Origin: CAG-841 sp963614875
Lineage (GTDB): Bacteria; Bacillota; Clostridia; Oscillospirales; CAG-272
Assembly (NCBI GenBank): GCA_963614875.1
Contig: CAVEFC010000034.1
Coordinates: 1-14,796 of the forward strand
Length of the DNA stretch: 14,796 nucleotides
Direction: 5' to 3'
Shown here in pieces: positions 6,739 to 13,716 of this stretch (its first letter is position 1; the number at the start of each line of letters is the position of its first letter). Under the pieces are notes generated by a model. It was not told where the DNA came from. It saw only the letters and a list, made by a program, of their open reading frames with translations, and did not search any database. The position numbers and the translations under genes are program-made.

Positions 6739-8616
6739 ATGAAGCGCGCGGTGCGTGTTATATGTATGGTTTTTGTGCTTGCCTTTTTTGTGACGGTCGC
6801 ACAGCCTTTTGTCTTTGCGGCGGAAGAAAAATCCGTATTGGACGAGCTGCTTTCCGTCGCGGACGGAATTATAAAATGGAAAAAGCAAAGTATGGGAATT
6901 TCCGACGGGGAATCTCTGCTCTGCGGAAAATTCACGGCTCTTGCCGGAACTTCTTCGGGAGACTGGTATCCGATAGGACTTTCCGGACTCGGAAGAGACG
7001 AAAATTATATAGGCTATCTTGCCTCGCTGAAAGACAACATAGAACGTCGGTACGCCGAGGACGGCGGTCTTGACCGCGTGAAAGCAACCGAATGGCACAG
7101 AACCTCTCTTGCCGTGCTTGCGTCGGGCGGCGATCCGACTACGCTCTGTAAGGACGAAAACGGAAACACGATAAATCTCATAGCCGACGGCGTTTACAAC
7201 AGAGGCGCGGTCGCCTCGCTCGGAGCGCAGGGAATAAGCGGCTGGATATGGGGACTTATCGCGCTCGACGGCAGATTTTACGAGGTTCCCGACGGCGCGT
7301 ATTATTCGCGCGAGGATATTATAAAGGAAATACTCTGCCGTCAGCTTAAGGACGGCGGCTTTGCCATGTCGGGAAGCGTTTCCGATCCCGATATCACGGC
7401 GATGGCAATTCAGGCGCTTGCGCCTTATTACAACGACGAAAAAGAATACACATATACTCTTTCCGAAACGGGAAGCGTCAAAACGGCGACGGTGAGAGCT
7501 GTCACGGACGAGGCTCTTGAAAGGCTTTCGGCGCTTCAGCTTGATACGGGCGATTACAGAAGCTGGGGACTTCGCAACCCCGGGAGCGTGTGTCAGGTGA
7601 TAGTGGCGCTCTGCTCGCTCGGGATAAATCCCCTGCAGGATGCGCGCTTTATAAAAAACGGGAAAACCCTGTGGGACGGGCTTATGATATATCATATGTC
7701 CGACGGCGGCTTTGCAAGTGCTGTCAATGAGGAAGAAAATCCGTCATCGGAATCCGGCAAATCGAACTCGATGGCGGGCGAGCAGGCGCTTTATGCCATA
7801 GCGGCGATAATCCGCCTCAGAAACGGAGAGCGCGCTCTGTACGATTTCTGCGACGAAATGAGCGGCGAAATGAAAAACCGCATTGCGACGCTTGTTTCCG
7901 GAATTTCCGAGGTCGGCGGCGACACCGACGCTTCCGCGGTAAAAAAGCTGCTTTCGGACTTTTATTCTCTTCCCGCAAGCGACAGAAGATACGTTACAAA
8001 TTATCCGTCGCTTTCGGACGCCGCAAAATCAAAAGGGATAGATATTTCTGCCATAGCGGAAAGCACGGAGATAATCGAAGATACAAAATCGGAGCGCGAG
8101 CCTTTGGTATTTTCGGAAGACGACAAAAAAGCGGCAGACGCGATTCCCGAAACGTCCTCCTCGGAATATTATCAGGAGGTTACGGAGCTTCTTTACAGGC
8201 TTGAAATCTGCGCCGATTTTGACGGAAAATCAGCTTATACAAAGCGGCTTTCGGAGATAAAGCGCAGAATAAATGCGACAAAAGCCGAAATAAAGGAAAT
8301 AAACCGCATAATAAAAGAGGAGCTCGGCTCGGGCGGGAAGGCATCGCTTTCCGACAGGCGCACGGTTGAAGACATAATAAATCGCTGTGAGGCGCTTCCC
8401 GAATACGACAGAGGACTTATTGAAAATTATGAGGATGTTATGCTTGCACGGGCAAGGATAACGACTTCCGTCCGCGCGATATGGATATCGGCGGTTGCGG
8501 CGGTGCTGATATGTGTGCTTTCGGTGCTTGTGATTGTGCGGATAAAGCGCAGAAAAACCGCAAAACAGCGCGGACTTGACGAACTTTCGCGGTTTTACGA
8601 GGGGGAAGACGAGTGA
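6739..8616 (+). CDS. Membrane-anchored alpha/alpha-barrel (prenyltransferase/transcobalamin-like) surface protein
   Basis: The start is ATG 6739, 9 nt after GGAG and just after the promoter, giving 625 aa. A GTG two codons earlier is possible; the in-frame ATG at 6487 lies upstream of the promoter. Residues 1-28 are a signal peptide ending QPFVFA. Residues about 30-370 carry repeats of the prenyltransferase/squalene-cyclase toroid type: GWIWGLIALDG, DGGFAMSGSVSDPDITAMAIQALAPYY, and DGGFASAVNEE followed by EQALYAIAAI. The D-x-TAMA-x-QAL form is what I would expect in the bacterial branch related to intrinsic factor and transcobalamin. Residues about 480-570 are charged helices, likely a stalk. 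Residues about 580-602 are a transmembrane segment with a basic cytoplasmic tail. The barrel therefore faces outside. No cyclase DxDD or prenyltransferase zinc site was found, which favours binding over catalysis. The next gene starts within its stop codon. The corrinoid ligand is inferred. Confidence 0.85.
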   Translation: MKRAVRVICMVFVLAFFVTVAQPFVFAAEEKSVLDELLSVADGIIKWKKQSMGISDGESLLCGKFTALAGTSSGDWYPIGLSGLGRDENYIGYLASLKDNIERRYAEDGGLDRVKATEWHRTSLAVLASGGDPTTLCKDENGNTINLIADGVYNRGAVASLGAQGISGWIWGLIALDGRFYEVPDGAYYSREDIIKEILCRQLKDGGFAMSGSVSDPDITAMAIQALAPYYNDEKEYTYTLSETGSVKTATVRAVTDEALERLSALQLDTGDYRSWGLRNPGSVCQVIVALCSLGINPLQDARFIKNGKTLWDGLMIYHMSDGGFASAVNEEENPSSESGKSNSMAGEQALYAIAAIIRLRNGERALYDFCDEMSGEMKNRIATLVSGISEVGGDTDASAVKKLLSDFYSLPASDRRYVTNYPSLSDAAKSKGIDISAIAESTEIIEDTKSEREPLVFSEDDKKAADAIPETSSSEYYQEVTELLYRLEICADFDGKSAYTKRLSEIKRRINATKAEIKEINRIIKEELGSGGKASLSDRRTVEDIINRCEALPEYDRGLIENYEDVMLARARITTSVRAIWISAVAAVLICVLSVLVIVRIKRRKTAKQRGLDELSRFYEGEDE

Positions 8617-9155
8617 AAAAGGATATTATAGCCGTTTTTGCGATAGTATTGCTTTTCGCCGTGCTTATCGGCGGAACGGAATTTCAGTCGGTTGACGAAT
8701 ATTATCTTACTCATATCGACGATATCACGCCGGAAAGCCGGACGGTCTTTCTCAGTATCCGCTGTGATGAAATTCTCGAAAACTACGACAAGCTTGACAG
8801 CTCTCTTTGCGACAGCGGATTTGTGCCGTCGGACGGAATAATCCTGCCGCAGACGGAATACGTTCTGCGCGAGGGAGATACGGTGTTTGACATACTGAGC
8901 CGCGTCACAAGATACAAAAAGATTCATATGGAATATCAGGGCGCGGACAAAACCGCCTTCGGAAGCGTTTATGTAAAGGGCATAAACCACATATACGAAT
9001 TTTCCTGCGGAGCGCAGTCGGGATGGAGCTACAGGGTAAACGGCGAATTCCCCGACGTGGGATGCTCGAAATACGTTCTCTGCGACGGGGACGTGATAGA
9101 ATGGGTATATGTGTGCGGACTTGAATACGGGACGGGCGGAGGTGGCGCAAAATGA
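8613..9155 (+). CDS. Membrane-anchored DUF4430 (transcobalamin beta-domain-like) protein
   Basis: This 180 aa protein starts at GTG 8613, overlapping the previous stop as GTGA, with a GAGGGGGA site about 6 nt upstream. Residues 4-20 are a hydrophobic signal anchor without a clear lipobox. Residues about 47-170 match DUF4430: IRCDEILENYDKLD, then EGDTVFDILSRVTR, a short IHMEYQG segment, IYEFSCGAQSGWSYRVNG, and a C-terminal DGDVIEWVYVC. DUF4430 is related to the C-terminal beta domain of intrinsic factor and transcobalamin, which closes over the ligand held by the alpha/alpha barrel. Its overlap with the barrel gene suggests the two halves act together outside the membrane. The family match is firm; the joint ligand is inferred. 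Confidence 0.88.
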   Translation: MKKDIIAVFAIVLLFAVLIGGTEFQSVDEYYLTHIDDITPESRTVFLSIRCDEILENYDKLDSSLCDSGFVPSDGIILPQTEYVLREGDTVFDILSRVTRYKKIHMEYQGADKTAFGSVYVKGINHIYEFSCGAQSGWSYRVNGEFPDVGCSKYVLCDGDVIEWVYVCGLEYGTGGGGAK

Positions 9156-10042
9156 ACGGAACCTGTGCCTTCGGACGACTTCATCCCGTGCCGGCGCTCA
9201 TTTATTTTCTTTCCGTTATATTTATAACGATGTTTTCATCCGAGCCTGTAATACTTGCCGTTTCGCTTGTCGGCGGAGCGCTGTTTTGCGCGTGCGTGCA
9301 GAGCGCAAAGCAGACACGTTCGGATATCGGCTTTTATTTTCCGCTTTTTGTGCTTATTTCGGTTACAAATCCGCTTTTTTCGCACGACGGCGTGACCCCG
9401 CTGTTTTTTATGAACGGAAATCCCGTCACGCTCGAAGCCGTTTTTTACGGCGTCGATATCGCCGCGATGATGATTGCCGTGCTTATATGGTGCAAGTGCT
9501 TTTCGGTTGTTATGACGACGGACAAAACGCTTTATCTTCTCGGCGGAGCCGTCCCGAAGCTTTCGCTTGTGCTTTCGGTGTCGCTTCGCTATATTCCGCT
9601 GATGAAGAAAAAACTGCGACAGATAAAAGACGCGCAGACAGCTATGGGATATTATTCGGAATCGGGCTTTACGGCAAAGCTTATGAGCTCGGCGCGGATA
9701 TTTTCCGCGCTTGTCACATGGTCGCTTGAAAACGCGGTAAGCGTCGGCGCTTCGATGAAGGCGCGCGGCTACGGCGCGGCGAAAAGAACGAATTTTTCGC
9801 TTTTCCGCTTTACCGCGGCGGACGGAGCGTTTACTGTTGCTTTTGTTTTGCTTTCTGCGGCGGCTTTTATCGGAATGGGACGCGGAAAATTTAATTTTTC
9901 GTTTTATCCGCGTATGTCGGATATAAATCTTTCTTTTGAAGGGATATGCTTTTACGCGCTGTTTGCCGCGCTTGCGTTTATTCCTTTTATCACTGAAGTT
10001 ACGGAGGCTGTGAAATGGAAATACTTGCGCTCAAAAATCTGA
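9152..10042 (+). CDS. ecfT: ECF transporter transmembrane component EcfT (CbiQ family)
   Basis: EcfT is the membrane scaffold that links the two ATPases to the substrate-binding S component in a type II or dedicated ECF importer. The protein is 296 aa with hydrophobic segments around 14-50, 58-75, 95-120, 135-150, 215-235 and 265-285. The NPLFSHDG segment (73-80) is typical of the family. The two coupling helices follow: the first has a degenerate AQTAMG (161-166) where an Ala-Arg-Gly is usual, and the second has intact MKARGYG (202-208). The start ATG overlaps the previous stop as ATGA. Its 3' end overlaps the ATPase gene by 28 nt, so translation is probably coupled. Confidence 0.92.
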   Translation: MNGTCAFGRLHPVPALIYFLSVIFITMFSSEPVILAVSLVGGALFCACVQSAKQTRSDIGFYFPLFVLISVTNPLFSHDGVTPLFFMNGNPVTLEAVFYGVDIAAMMIAVLIWCKCFSVVMTTDKTLYLLGGAVPKLSLVLSVSLRYIPLMKKKLRQIKDAQTAMGYYSESGFTAKLMSSARIFSALVTWSLENAVSVGASMKARGYGAAKRTNFSLFRFTAADGAFTVAFVLLSAAAFIGMGRGKFNFSFYPRMSDINLSFEGICFYALFAALAFIPFITEVTEAVKWKYLRSKI

Positions 10043-11664
10043 GCTTTTCCTATCCGGAAAGCGATAAAAAGGCGCTTGACGGAATATCGCTTTCCGTAAA
10101 AGAGGGCGAATTTATCGCTTTGTGCGGACGTTCCGGCTGCGGAAAAACTACGCTTTTGAGGCTTATGAAAAAGGAGCTTGCCCCGCACGGAGAAAAAAGC
10201 GGAGAGATACTTTTTTGCGGAAAGCCGACAGAATTTACGGATGAAAAAACCTCCGCGGGAGAAATCGGCTTTGTTTTTCAGGATCCCGATTCTCAGACGG
10301 TGACCGACAAAGTATGGCACGAGCTTGCTTTCGGTATGGAAAGCCTCGGCTGTGACGCGGACGAAATCCGTCTGCGCGTGGGCGAAACGGCAAATTATTT
10401 CGGTATAAACGCGTGGTTTCACAGCGATGTGTCAACGCTTTCCGGAGGGCAAAAGCAGCTTCTTGCGCTTGCGTCGGTGATGACGCTATCGCCCAAGGTT
10501 TTGCTTCTGGACGAGCCGACCTCGCAGCTCGATCCCATCGCGGCGACGGGCTTTATAAACACTCTGAAAAAGATAAACCGCGAGCTCGGAACGACGGTGA
10601 TAATCGCCGAGCATCGCCTTGAGGAGATATTTCCGACAGCCGACAGGGTAGCCGTTATGGAGGGCGGCAGGCTTATAGCCTGCGATACGCCGGAAAGCAT
10701 ATGCAAAAGCCTTGCCGGAAATCCGATATCGGTCGGATTTCCCGCGGCGGCGCGGATATTTGCAGGCACTGGCGGAAAGGGAAAATGTCCCGTTACGGTA
10801 AGAGAGGGCAGAGAATATCTTTCGTCTTTTCCGAAAAAGGAAATGCCCGCAACGGAAGCTTCCGTCGGGCAGGACGCCGTGCTTTCGATGAAAAACGTCT
10901 GGTTCAGATACGAAAAAAGCTCGCCCGATATTCTTCGCGGAGCGGAGGTCACGCTTTACGGGGGCGAGATATTTTCGCTTCTCGGCGGCAACGGCAGCGG
11001 AAAGACGACGCTTCTGAAGGTGCTTTCGGGAATCGAAAAGGCTTACAGAGGAAAAACCGTGATTCTGGGCAAAAACATAAAGGAATACAGACAGGCGGAG
11101 CTTCACCGTCATACCGTGGCGCTTCTGCCGCAGGATATATCGACCGTGTTTATAAAAAACACGGTAAAGGACGATCTTTCCGATATGTGTCGCGTTATGG
11201 GATATTCAAATGAAGAGGCGGCGGAAAAGGTAAACGATATCTGCCGAAGGCTTGAAATAACCGAGGTGCTTTGCCGTCATCCCTATGATATTTCCGGCGG
11301 CGAGGCGCAGAGATGCGCGCTTGCAAAAATACTTCTCACCGAGCCCCGTATTCTTCTTCTGGACGAGCCGACAAAGGGAATTGACGCCTGCGCGAAGATA
11401 AAGCTGAAGGAAATACTGAAGGAGCTTTGCCGAAGCGGAAAGACCGTGCTTATCGTTACGCACGACGTTGAATTTGCCGCCGAAGCATCGGACAGATGCG
11501 CGATGTTTTTCGACGGCGGAACAATCGCCTGCGCCTGTCCGCAAAGGTTTTTCGGAAAGAACAATTTTTACACCACGGCGGCGAGTCGCATTTCGCGCGG
11601 TATATTTGAAAATACCGTAACGGCAGAGCAGGTCATCGCGCTCGGGAAAGAGGCTTTGAAATGA
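10015..11664 (+). CDS. Double-headed ECF transporter ATPase (EcfA1-EcfA2 fusion)
   Basis: This 549 aa protein has two ABC domains in one chain, where many ECF systems use two separate EcfA proteins. Domain 1: Walker A GRSGCGKTT (Lys44), Q-loop Gln89 in VFQDPDSQ, signature LSGGQ (142-146), Walker B VLLLDE (162-167), switch His200. Domain 2: GGNGSGKTT (Lys330), LPQDIS with Gln373, signature ISGGE (426-430), Walker B ILLLDE (446-451), switch His483. All residues for ATP hydrolysis are present in both halves. A linker of about 60 residues, 230-290, joins them. The start at 10015 follows GGAGG by 7 nt inside the end of EcfT. The gene ends by overlapping the S component start as ATGA. Confidence 0.95.
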   Translation: MEILALKNLSFSYPESDKKALDGISLSVKEGEFIALCGRSGCGKTTLLRLMKKELAPHGEKSGEILFCGKPTEFTDEKTSAGEIGFVFQDPDSQTVTDKVWHELAFGMESLGCDADEIRLRVGETANYFGINAWFHSDVSTLSGGQKQLLALASVMTLSPKVLLLDEPTSQLDPIAATGFINTLKKINRELGTTVIIAEHRLEEIFPTADRVAVMEGGRLIACDTPESICKSLAGNPISVGFPAAARIFAGTGGKGKCPVTVREGREYLSSFPKKEMPATEASVGQDAVLSMKNVWFRYEKSSPDILRGAEVTLYGGEIFSLLGGNGSGKTTLLKVLSGIEKAYRGKTVILGKNIKEYRQAELHRHTVALLPQDISTVFIKNTVKDDLSDMCRVMGYSNEEAAEKVNDICRRLEITEVLCRHPYDISGGEAQRCALAKILLTEPRILLLDEPTKGIDACAKIKLKEILKELCRSGKTVLIVTHDVEFAAEASDRCAMFFDGGTIACACPQRFFGKNNFYTTAASRISRGIFENTVTAEQVIALGKEALK

Positions 11665-12341
11665 GCAAAGCAAAAAAAATTCTTTGCGCCGTGATTTTAT
11701 TTTTGCTTGTTCCGCTGTGTATTCTTCTCGGAACGGTGATATCGGCGGGCAGGGGATACGTCTGGATATCTATATGCGTGTCACTGCTTTCGTGCGTGCC
11801 GTTTTTCCTTGCCTTCGAGAAAAAAAGCGGTACGGGAAGAATGCTTGTTCTTTCCGTTATGATTGCGCTTTCGGTGCTCGGCAGATTTGCTTTTTCCGCG
11901 CTTCCGCATTTCAAGCCCGTGACGGCGATCGTCGTTATAGCCGGAATGTATCTCGGCGCGGAATCGGGATTTCTTTGCGGAGCGCTGTCGGCTGTGCTTT
12001 CGAATATTATGTTCGGGCAGGGGCCGTGGACTCCGTTTCAGATGTTTTCGTGGGGGCTGATAGGACTTCTGGCGGCGGTATTTTCCGCTCCGCTGAAAAA
12101 AAGCAGGCTTGCGCTTGCCGTTTTCGGAATTTTTTCGGGAATTGTATTTTCGCTTCTTATGGACGGCTGGACGGTGCTGTGGGCGGAGGGAACGTTTTCC
12201 GCTTCAAGATATCTTGCGTTTGTGATATCGGCTCTGCCCGTGACGGCGATATATGCGGCTTCAAATGTTTTGTTTCTGCTTATCCTTGCCGTGCCGATGG
12301 GCGAAAAGCTTGACCGTGTTATAAAAAAATACGGAATATGA
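11661..12341 (+). CDS. ECF transporter S component, possibly for a corrinoid
   Basis: This 226 aa protein is nearly all membrane, with about six hydrophobic segments, as expected for the substrate-binding subunit of an ECF importer. Distinctive segments are GRFAFSALPHFKPVTAIVV (74-92), the small-residue-rich YLGAESGFLCGALSAVLSN, and FGQGPWTPFQMFSWGLIG (118-135), which look like the S-component type found beside DUF4430 genes in Firmicutes. The substrate cannot be read from sequence. Cobalamin or a precursor is favoured because of the transcobalamin-like partners in the same operon. The next promoter overlaps the end of this gene, and no terminator is visible, so some transcripts may continue into the acetyltransferase gene. 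Confidence 0.85.
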   Translation: MSKAKKILCAVILFLLVPLCILLGTVISAGRGYVWISICVSLLSCVPFFLAFEKKSGTGRMLVLSVMIALSVLGRFAFSALPHFKPVTAIVVIAGMYLGAESGFLCGALSAVLSNIMFGQGPWTPFQMFSWGLIGLLAAVFSAPLKKSRLALAVFGIFSGIVFSLLMDGWTVLWAEGTFSASRYLAFVISALPVTAIYAASNVLFLLILAVPMGEKLDRVIKKYGI

Positions 12342-12343
12342 TG

Positions 12344-12372
12344 TTGACATCCCCTGCGCGACGGAATATAAT
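12344..12372 (+). promoter_or_regulatory. Consensus promoter of the acetyltransferase gene
   Basis: TTGACA (12344-12349), a 17 nt spacer and TATAAT (12367-12372) begin 2 nt after the operon's last stop codon. AGGAG at 12391 serves the ATG at 12404. Confidence 0.85.
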
Positions 12373-12403
12373 TCAGGTAAAAATAATTACAGGAGCTTAA
12401 AAA

Positions 12404-13024
12404 ATGAACGAACGTGAAAAAATGCTTGCGGGCAAAATATACGATCCTTTTGCGGAGGGACTTCCCGAAGAAAGAGCCAGGGCGCATTGTCTTTGTAAAA
12501 TATACAATGAAACAACGGAAGCGGACGTCGAAAAACGTAAGGAAATCCTTTCCGAGCTTATACCGAACGCTCACGAAAGCGTATATCTTCAGGGGCCGAT
12601 ATATTTTGATTTCGGCAAAAATATAAAAATGGGCAAGGACAGCTATGCAAATTTCAATTTTACCGCGCTTGACATATGTGAAATAACCATCGGCGAAAAT
12701 GTTTTCATAGGTCCGAACGTTTCGCTTCTCACACCGAAGCATCCTCTTCGCTGGCAGGACAGAAATCCTTATTTCAACGAAAAAACGGGCAGAACCACCG
12801 ATAAAGAATACGGCGCGCCGATAACGATAGGCGATAACTGCTGGATAGCCGGCAATGTTACCGTCTGCGCCGGAGTAACCATCGGCGAAGGCTGTGTTAT
12901 AGGCGCAGGCTCTGTCGTTACGCGCGATATTCCCGCAGGCAGCATTGCATTCGGCAATCCGTGCAGGGTTTCGCGCAAAATAACGGAAGCCGACAGCCTT
13001 GAAAATCATCCGGAGCTGCTTTGA
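12404..13024 (+). CDS. Maltose/galactoside O-acetyltransferase family protein
   Basis: This 206 aa acetyl-CoA-dependent sugar acetyltransferase of the LacA/Maa type is cytoplasmic and normally trimeric. The N-terminal helical cap (NEREKMLAGKIYDP, then RARAHCLCKIYN) is diagnostic of the family. Hexapeptide repeats of the left-handed beta helix run from about 65 to 190, for example ITIGENVFIGPNV and ITIGDNCWIAGNVTV. The catalytic His113 is in LTPKHPL. The usual C-terminal GNPCRVSRKI is present. The natural acceptor of this family is often unclear, and it may detoxify non-metabolised sugars. It has its own promoter, so it need not belong functionally to the upstream ECF operon. Confidence 0.92.
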   Translation: MNEREKMLAGKIYDPFAEGLPEERARAHCLCKIYNETTEADVEKRKEILSELIPNAHESVYLQGPIYFDFGKNIKMGKDSYANFNFTALDICEITIGENVFIGPNVSLLTPKHPLRWQDRNPYFNEKTGRTTDKEYGAPITIGDNCWIAGNVTVCAGVTIGEGCVIGAGSVVTRDIPAGSIAFGNPCRVSRKITEADSLENHPELL

Positions 13025-13047
13025 ATTTGCTCTGACAGTTCTCGGCG

Positions 13048-13286
13048 CCGCTCCGTTCGAATCCGTACTGCAAAACAAAAAGGGATTCGAATTCTCGCGG
13101 CTCGACGCCGCTCGGTCGTCGCGGCTCTGACAGCACGCCTGTGCTGTCATTCACTACCGCTCCGTTCGAATCCGTACTGCAAAACAAAACGGGATTCGAA
13201 TTCTCGCGGCTCGACGCCGCTCGGTCGTCGCGGCTCTGACAGTCCACCGGACTGTCATTCACTACCGCTCCGTTCGAATCCCTATC
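13048..13286. repeat. Tandem array of a 108-109 bp hairpin-rich repeat, two full copies and one partial
   Basis: Copies start with CCGCTCCGTTCGAATCC at 13048, 13157 and 13265; the third stops after about 22 bp. A fragment at 13030-13038 resembles the end of a preceding copy. Outside one hairpin, copies 1 and 2 differ by a single base. Each unit holds an inverted pair GTTCGAATCC/GGATTCGAA, a GC-rich part able to form GCGGC-TCGAC-GCCGC or, alternatively, GCCGC with the following GCGGC, and a 9 bp hairpin starting TGACAG. It lies between the acetyltransferase gene and tRNA-Ser and encodes no convincing protein. The GTTCGAATCC part resembles a tRNA T-arm. It is likely one of a dispersed family in this genome. 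Confidence 0.85.
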
Positions 13287-13287
13287 G

Positions 13288-13329
13288 CAAAACAAAAAGG
13301 GCACCCTGTCGGGTGTCCTTTTTGTTTTG
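13288..13329. terminator. Bidirectional terminator between the repeats and tRNA-Ser
   Basis: A long stem pairs 13288-13306 with 13311-13329, with one imperfect pair and a 4 nt loop. Its outer part is A-rich then T-rich, so it can end the tRNA transcript on the minus strand and any plus-strand transcript from the acetyltransferase gene. It overlaps the encoded tRNA CCA end. Confidence 0.85.
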
Positions 13330-13419
13330 GCGGAAAGATAGGGATTCGAACCCTAGTTGGGGTATTAGCCCAAACACGATTTCCAGTCGTGCGCCTTAGA
13401 CCAGCTCAGCCATCTTTCC
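13328..13419 (-). tRNA. tRNA-Ser (anticodon GGA)
   Basis: The minus-strand sequence folds as a type II tRNA of 92 nt. The acceptor GGAAAGA pairs with TCTTTCC, with discriminator G and an encoded CCA. The anticodon arm is CACGA-CTGGAAA-TCGTG, with GGA at 13382-13384. The long variable arm has TTGGG/CCCAA. The T-arm is TAGGG-TTCGAAT-CCCTA. The long variable arm and the GGA anticodon both indicate serine (UCC/UCU codons). Confidence 0.97.
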
Positions 13420-13429
13420 ATCGGGCAAT

Positions 13430-13458
13430 ATTCTATCACAAAAATTTTATTAAGTCAA
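13430..13458 (-). promoter_or_regulatory. Promoter of tRNA-Ser
   Basis: On the minus strand TTGACT (13453-13458), a 17 nt spacer and TAGAAT (13430-13435) place the start a few bases before the tRNA 5' end. Confidence 0.8.
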
Positions 13459-13532
13459 GAGAAATTTTCGGGTTTACGAGAAAAAATAAATAATAAATGT
13501 GATAGAAATATGTCAAAATCGGCAAATTTATC

Positions 13533-13546
13533 GAAACGGGCGTTTC
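13533..13546. promoter_or_regulatory. Possible operator dyad upstream of the surface-protein promoter
   Basis: GAAACG and CGTTTC form a perfect 6 bp inverted repeat with a GG centre, ending 4 nt before the -35 box at 13551. It has the position of an activator or repressor site. It is short enough to occur by chance. Confidence 0.3.
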
Positions 13547-13550
13547 TGCC

Positions 13551-13578
13551 TTGACAAAAATTCAAAAAAGTATATAAT
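13551..13578 (+). promoter_or_regulatory. Promoter of the CxxC-repeat surface protein gene
   Basis: TTGACA (13551-13556), a 16 nt spacer and TATAAT (13573-13578) precede a leader of about 130 nt (13585-13716). The leader is A/T-rich with only short hairpins; I recognise no riboswitch in it. GGGAGG at 13705-13710 decides the start at 13717. Confidence 0.8.
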
Positions 13579-13716
13579 AAAATAGTACAATCTAAAATTG
13601 TCTGCAAAAATAGCTGTTTGACTTTTATATGATTTTATATATTGTCGCAGAAAAACGGCAGCCACGAAAAACAAGTATAAAAAACCATGGCGTAAAAGCC
13701 TTACGGGAGGTAAAAA

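Noticed and set aside
6688..7695. 335 aa open frame on the minus strand opposite the barrel gene
   Set aside because: It mirrors the coding strand, is rich in Arg/His/Lys and Ser without domain features, and overlaps a gene with clear motifs and signals.
13048..13286. CRISPR array
   Set aside because: The units are about 109 bp, directly adjacent and nearly identical throughout, with no short repeat plus unique spacer pattern and no cas genes.
12038..13304. Long minus-strand frames over the acetyltransferase gene and the repeats
   Set aside because: They are shadows. The repeating peptide in them comes from the 109 bp DNA repeat read in different frames, and they have no start signals.
13651..13710. 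Cyclic di-GMP-I-like riboswitch in the leader of the surface-protein gene
   Set aside because: Only a short GGCGTAAAAGCC string resembles the core. The second helix and conserved loops are missing, and the GGGAGG is the ribosome binding site.
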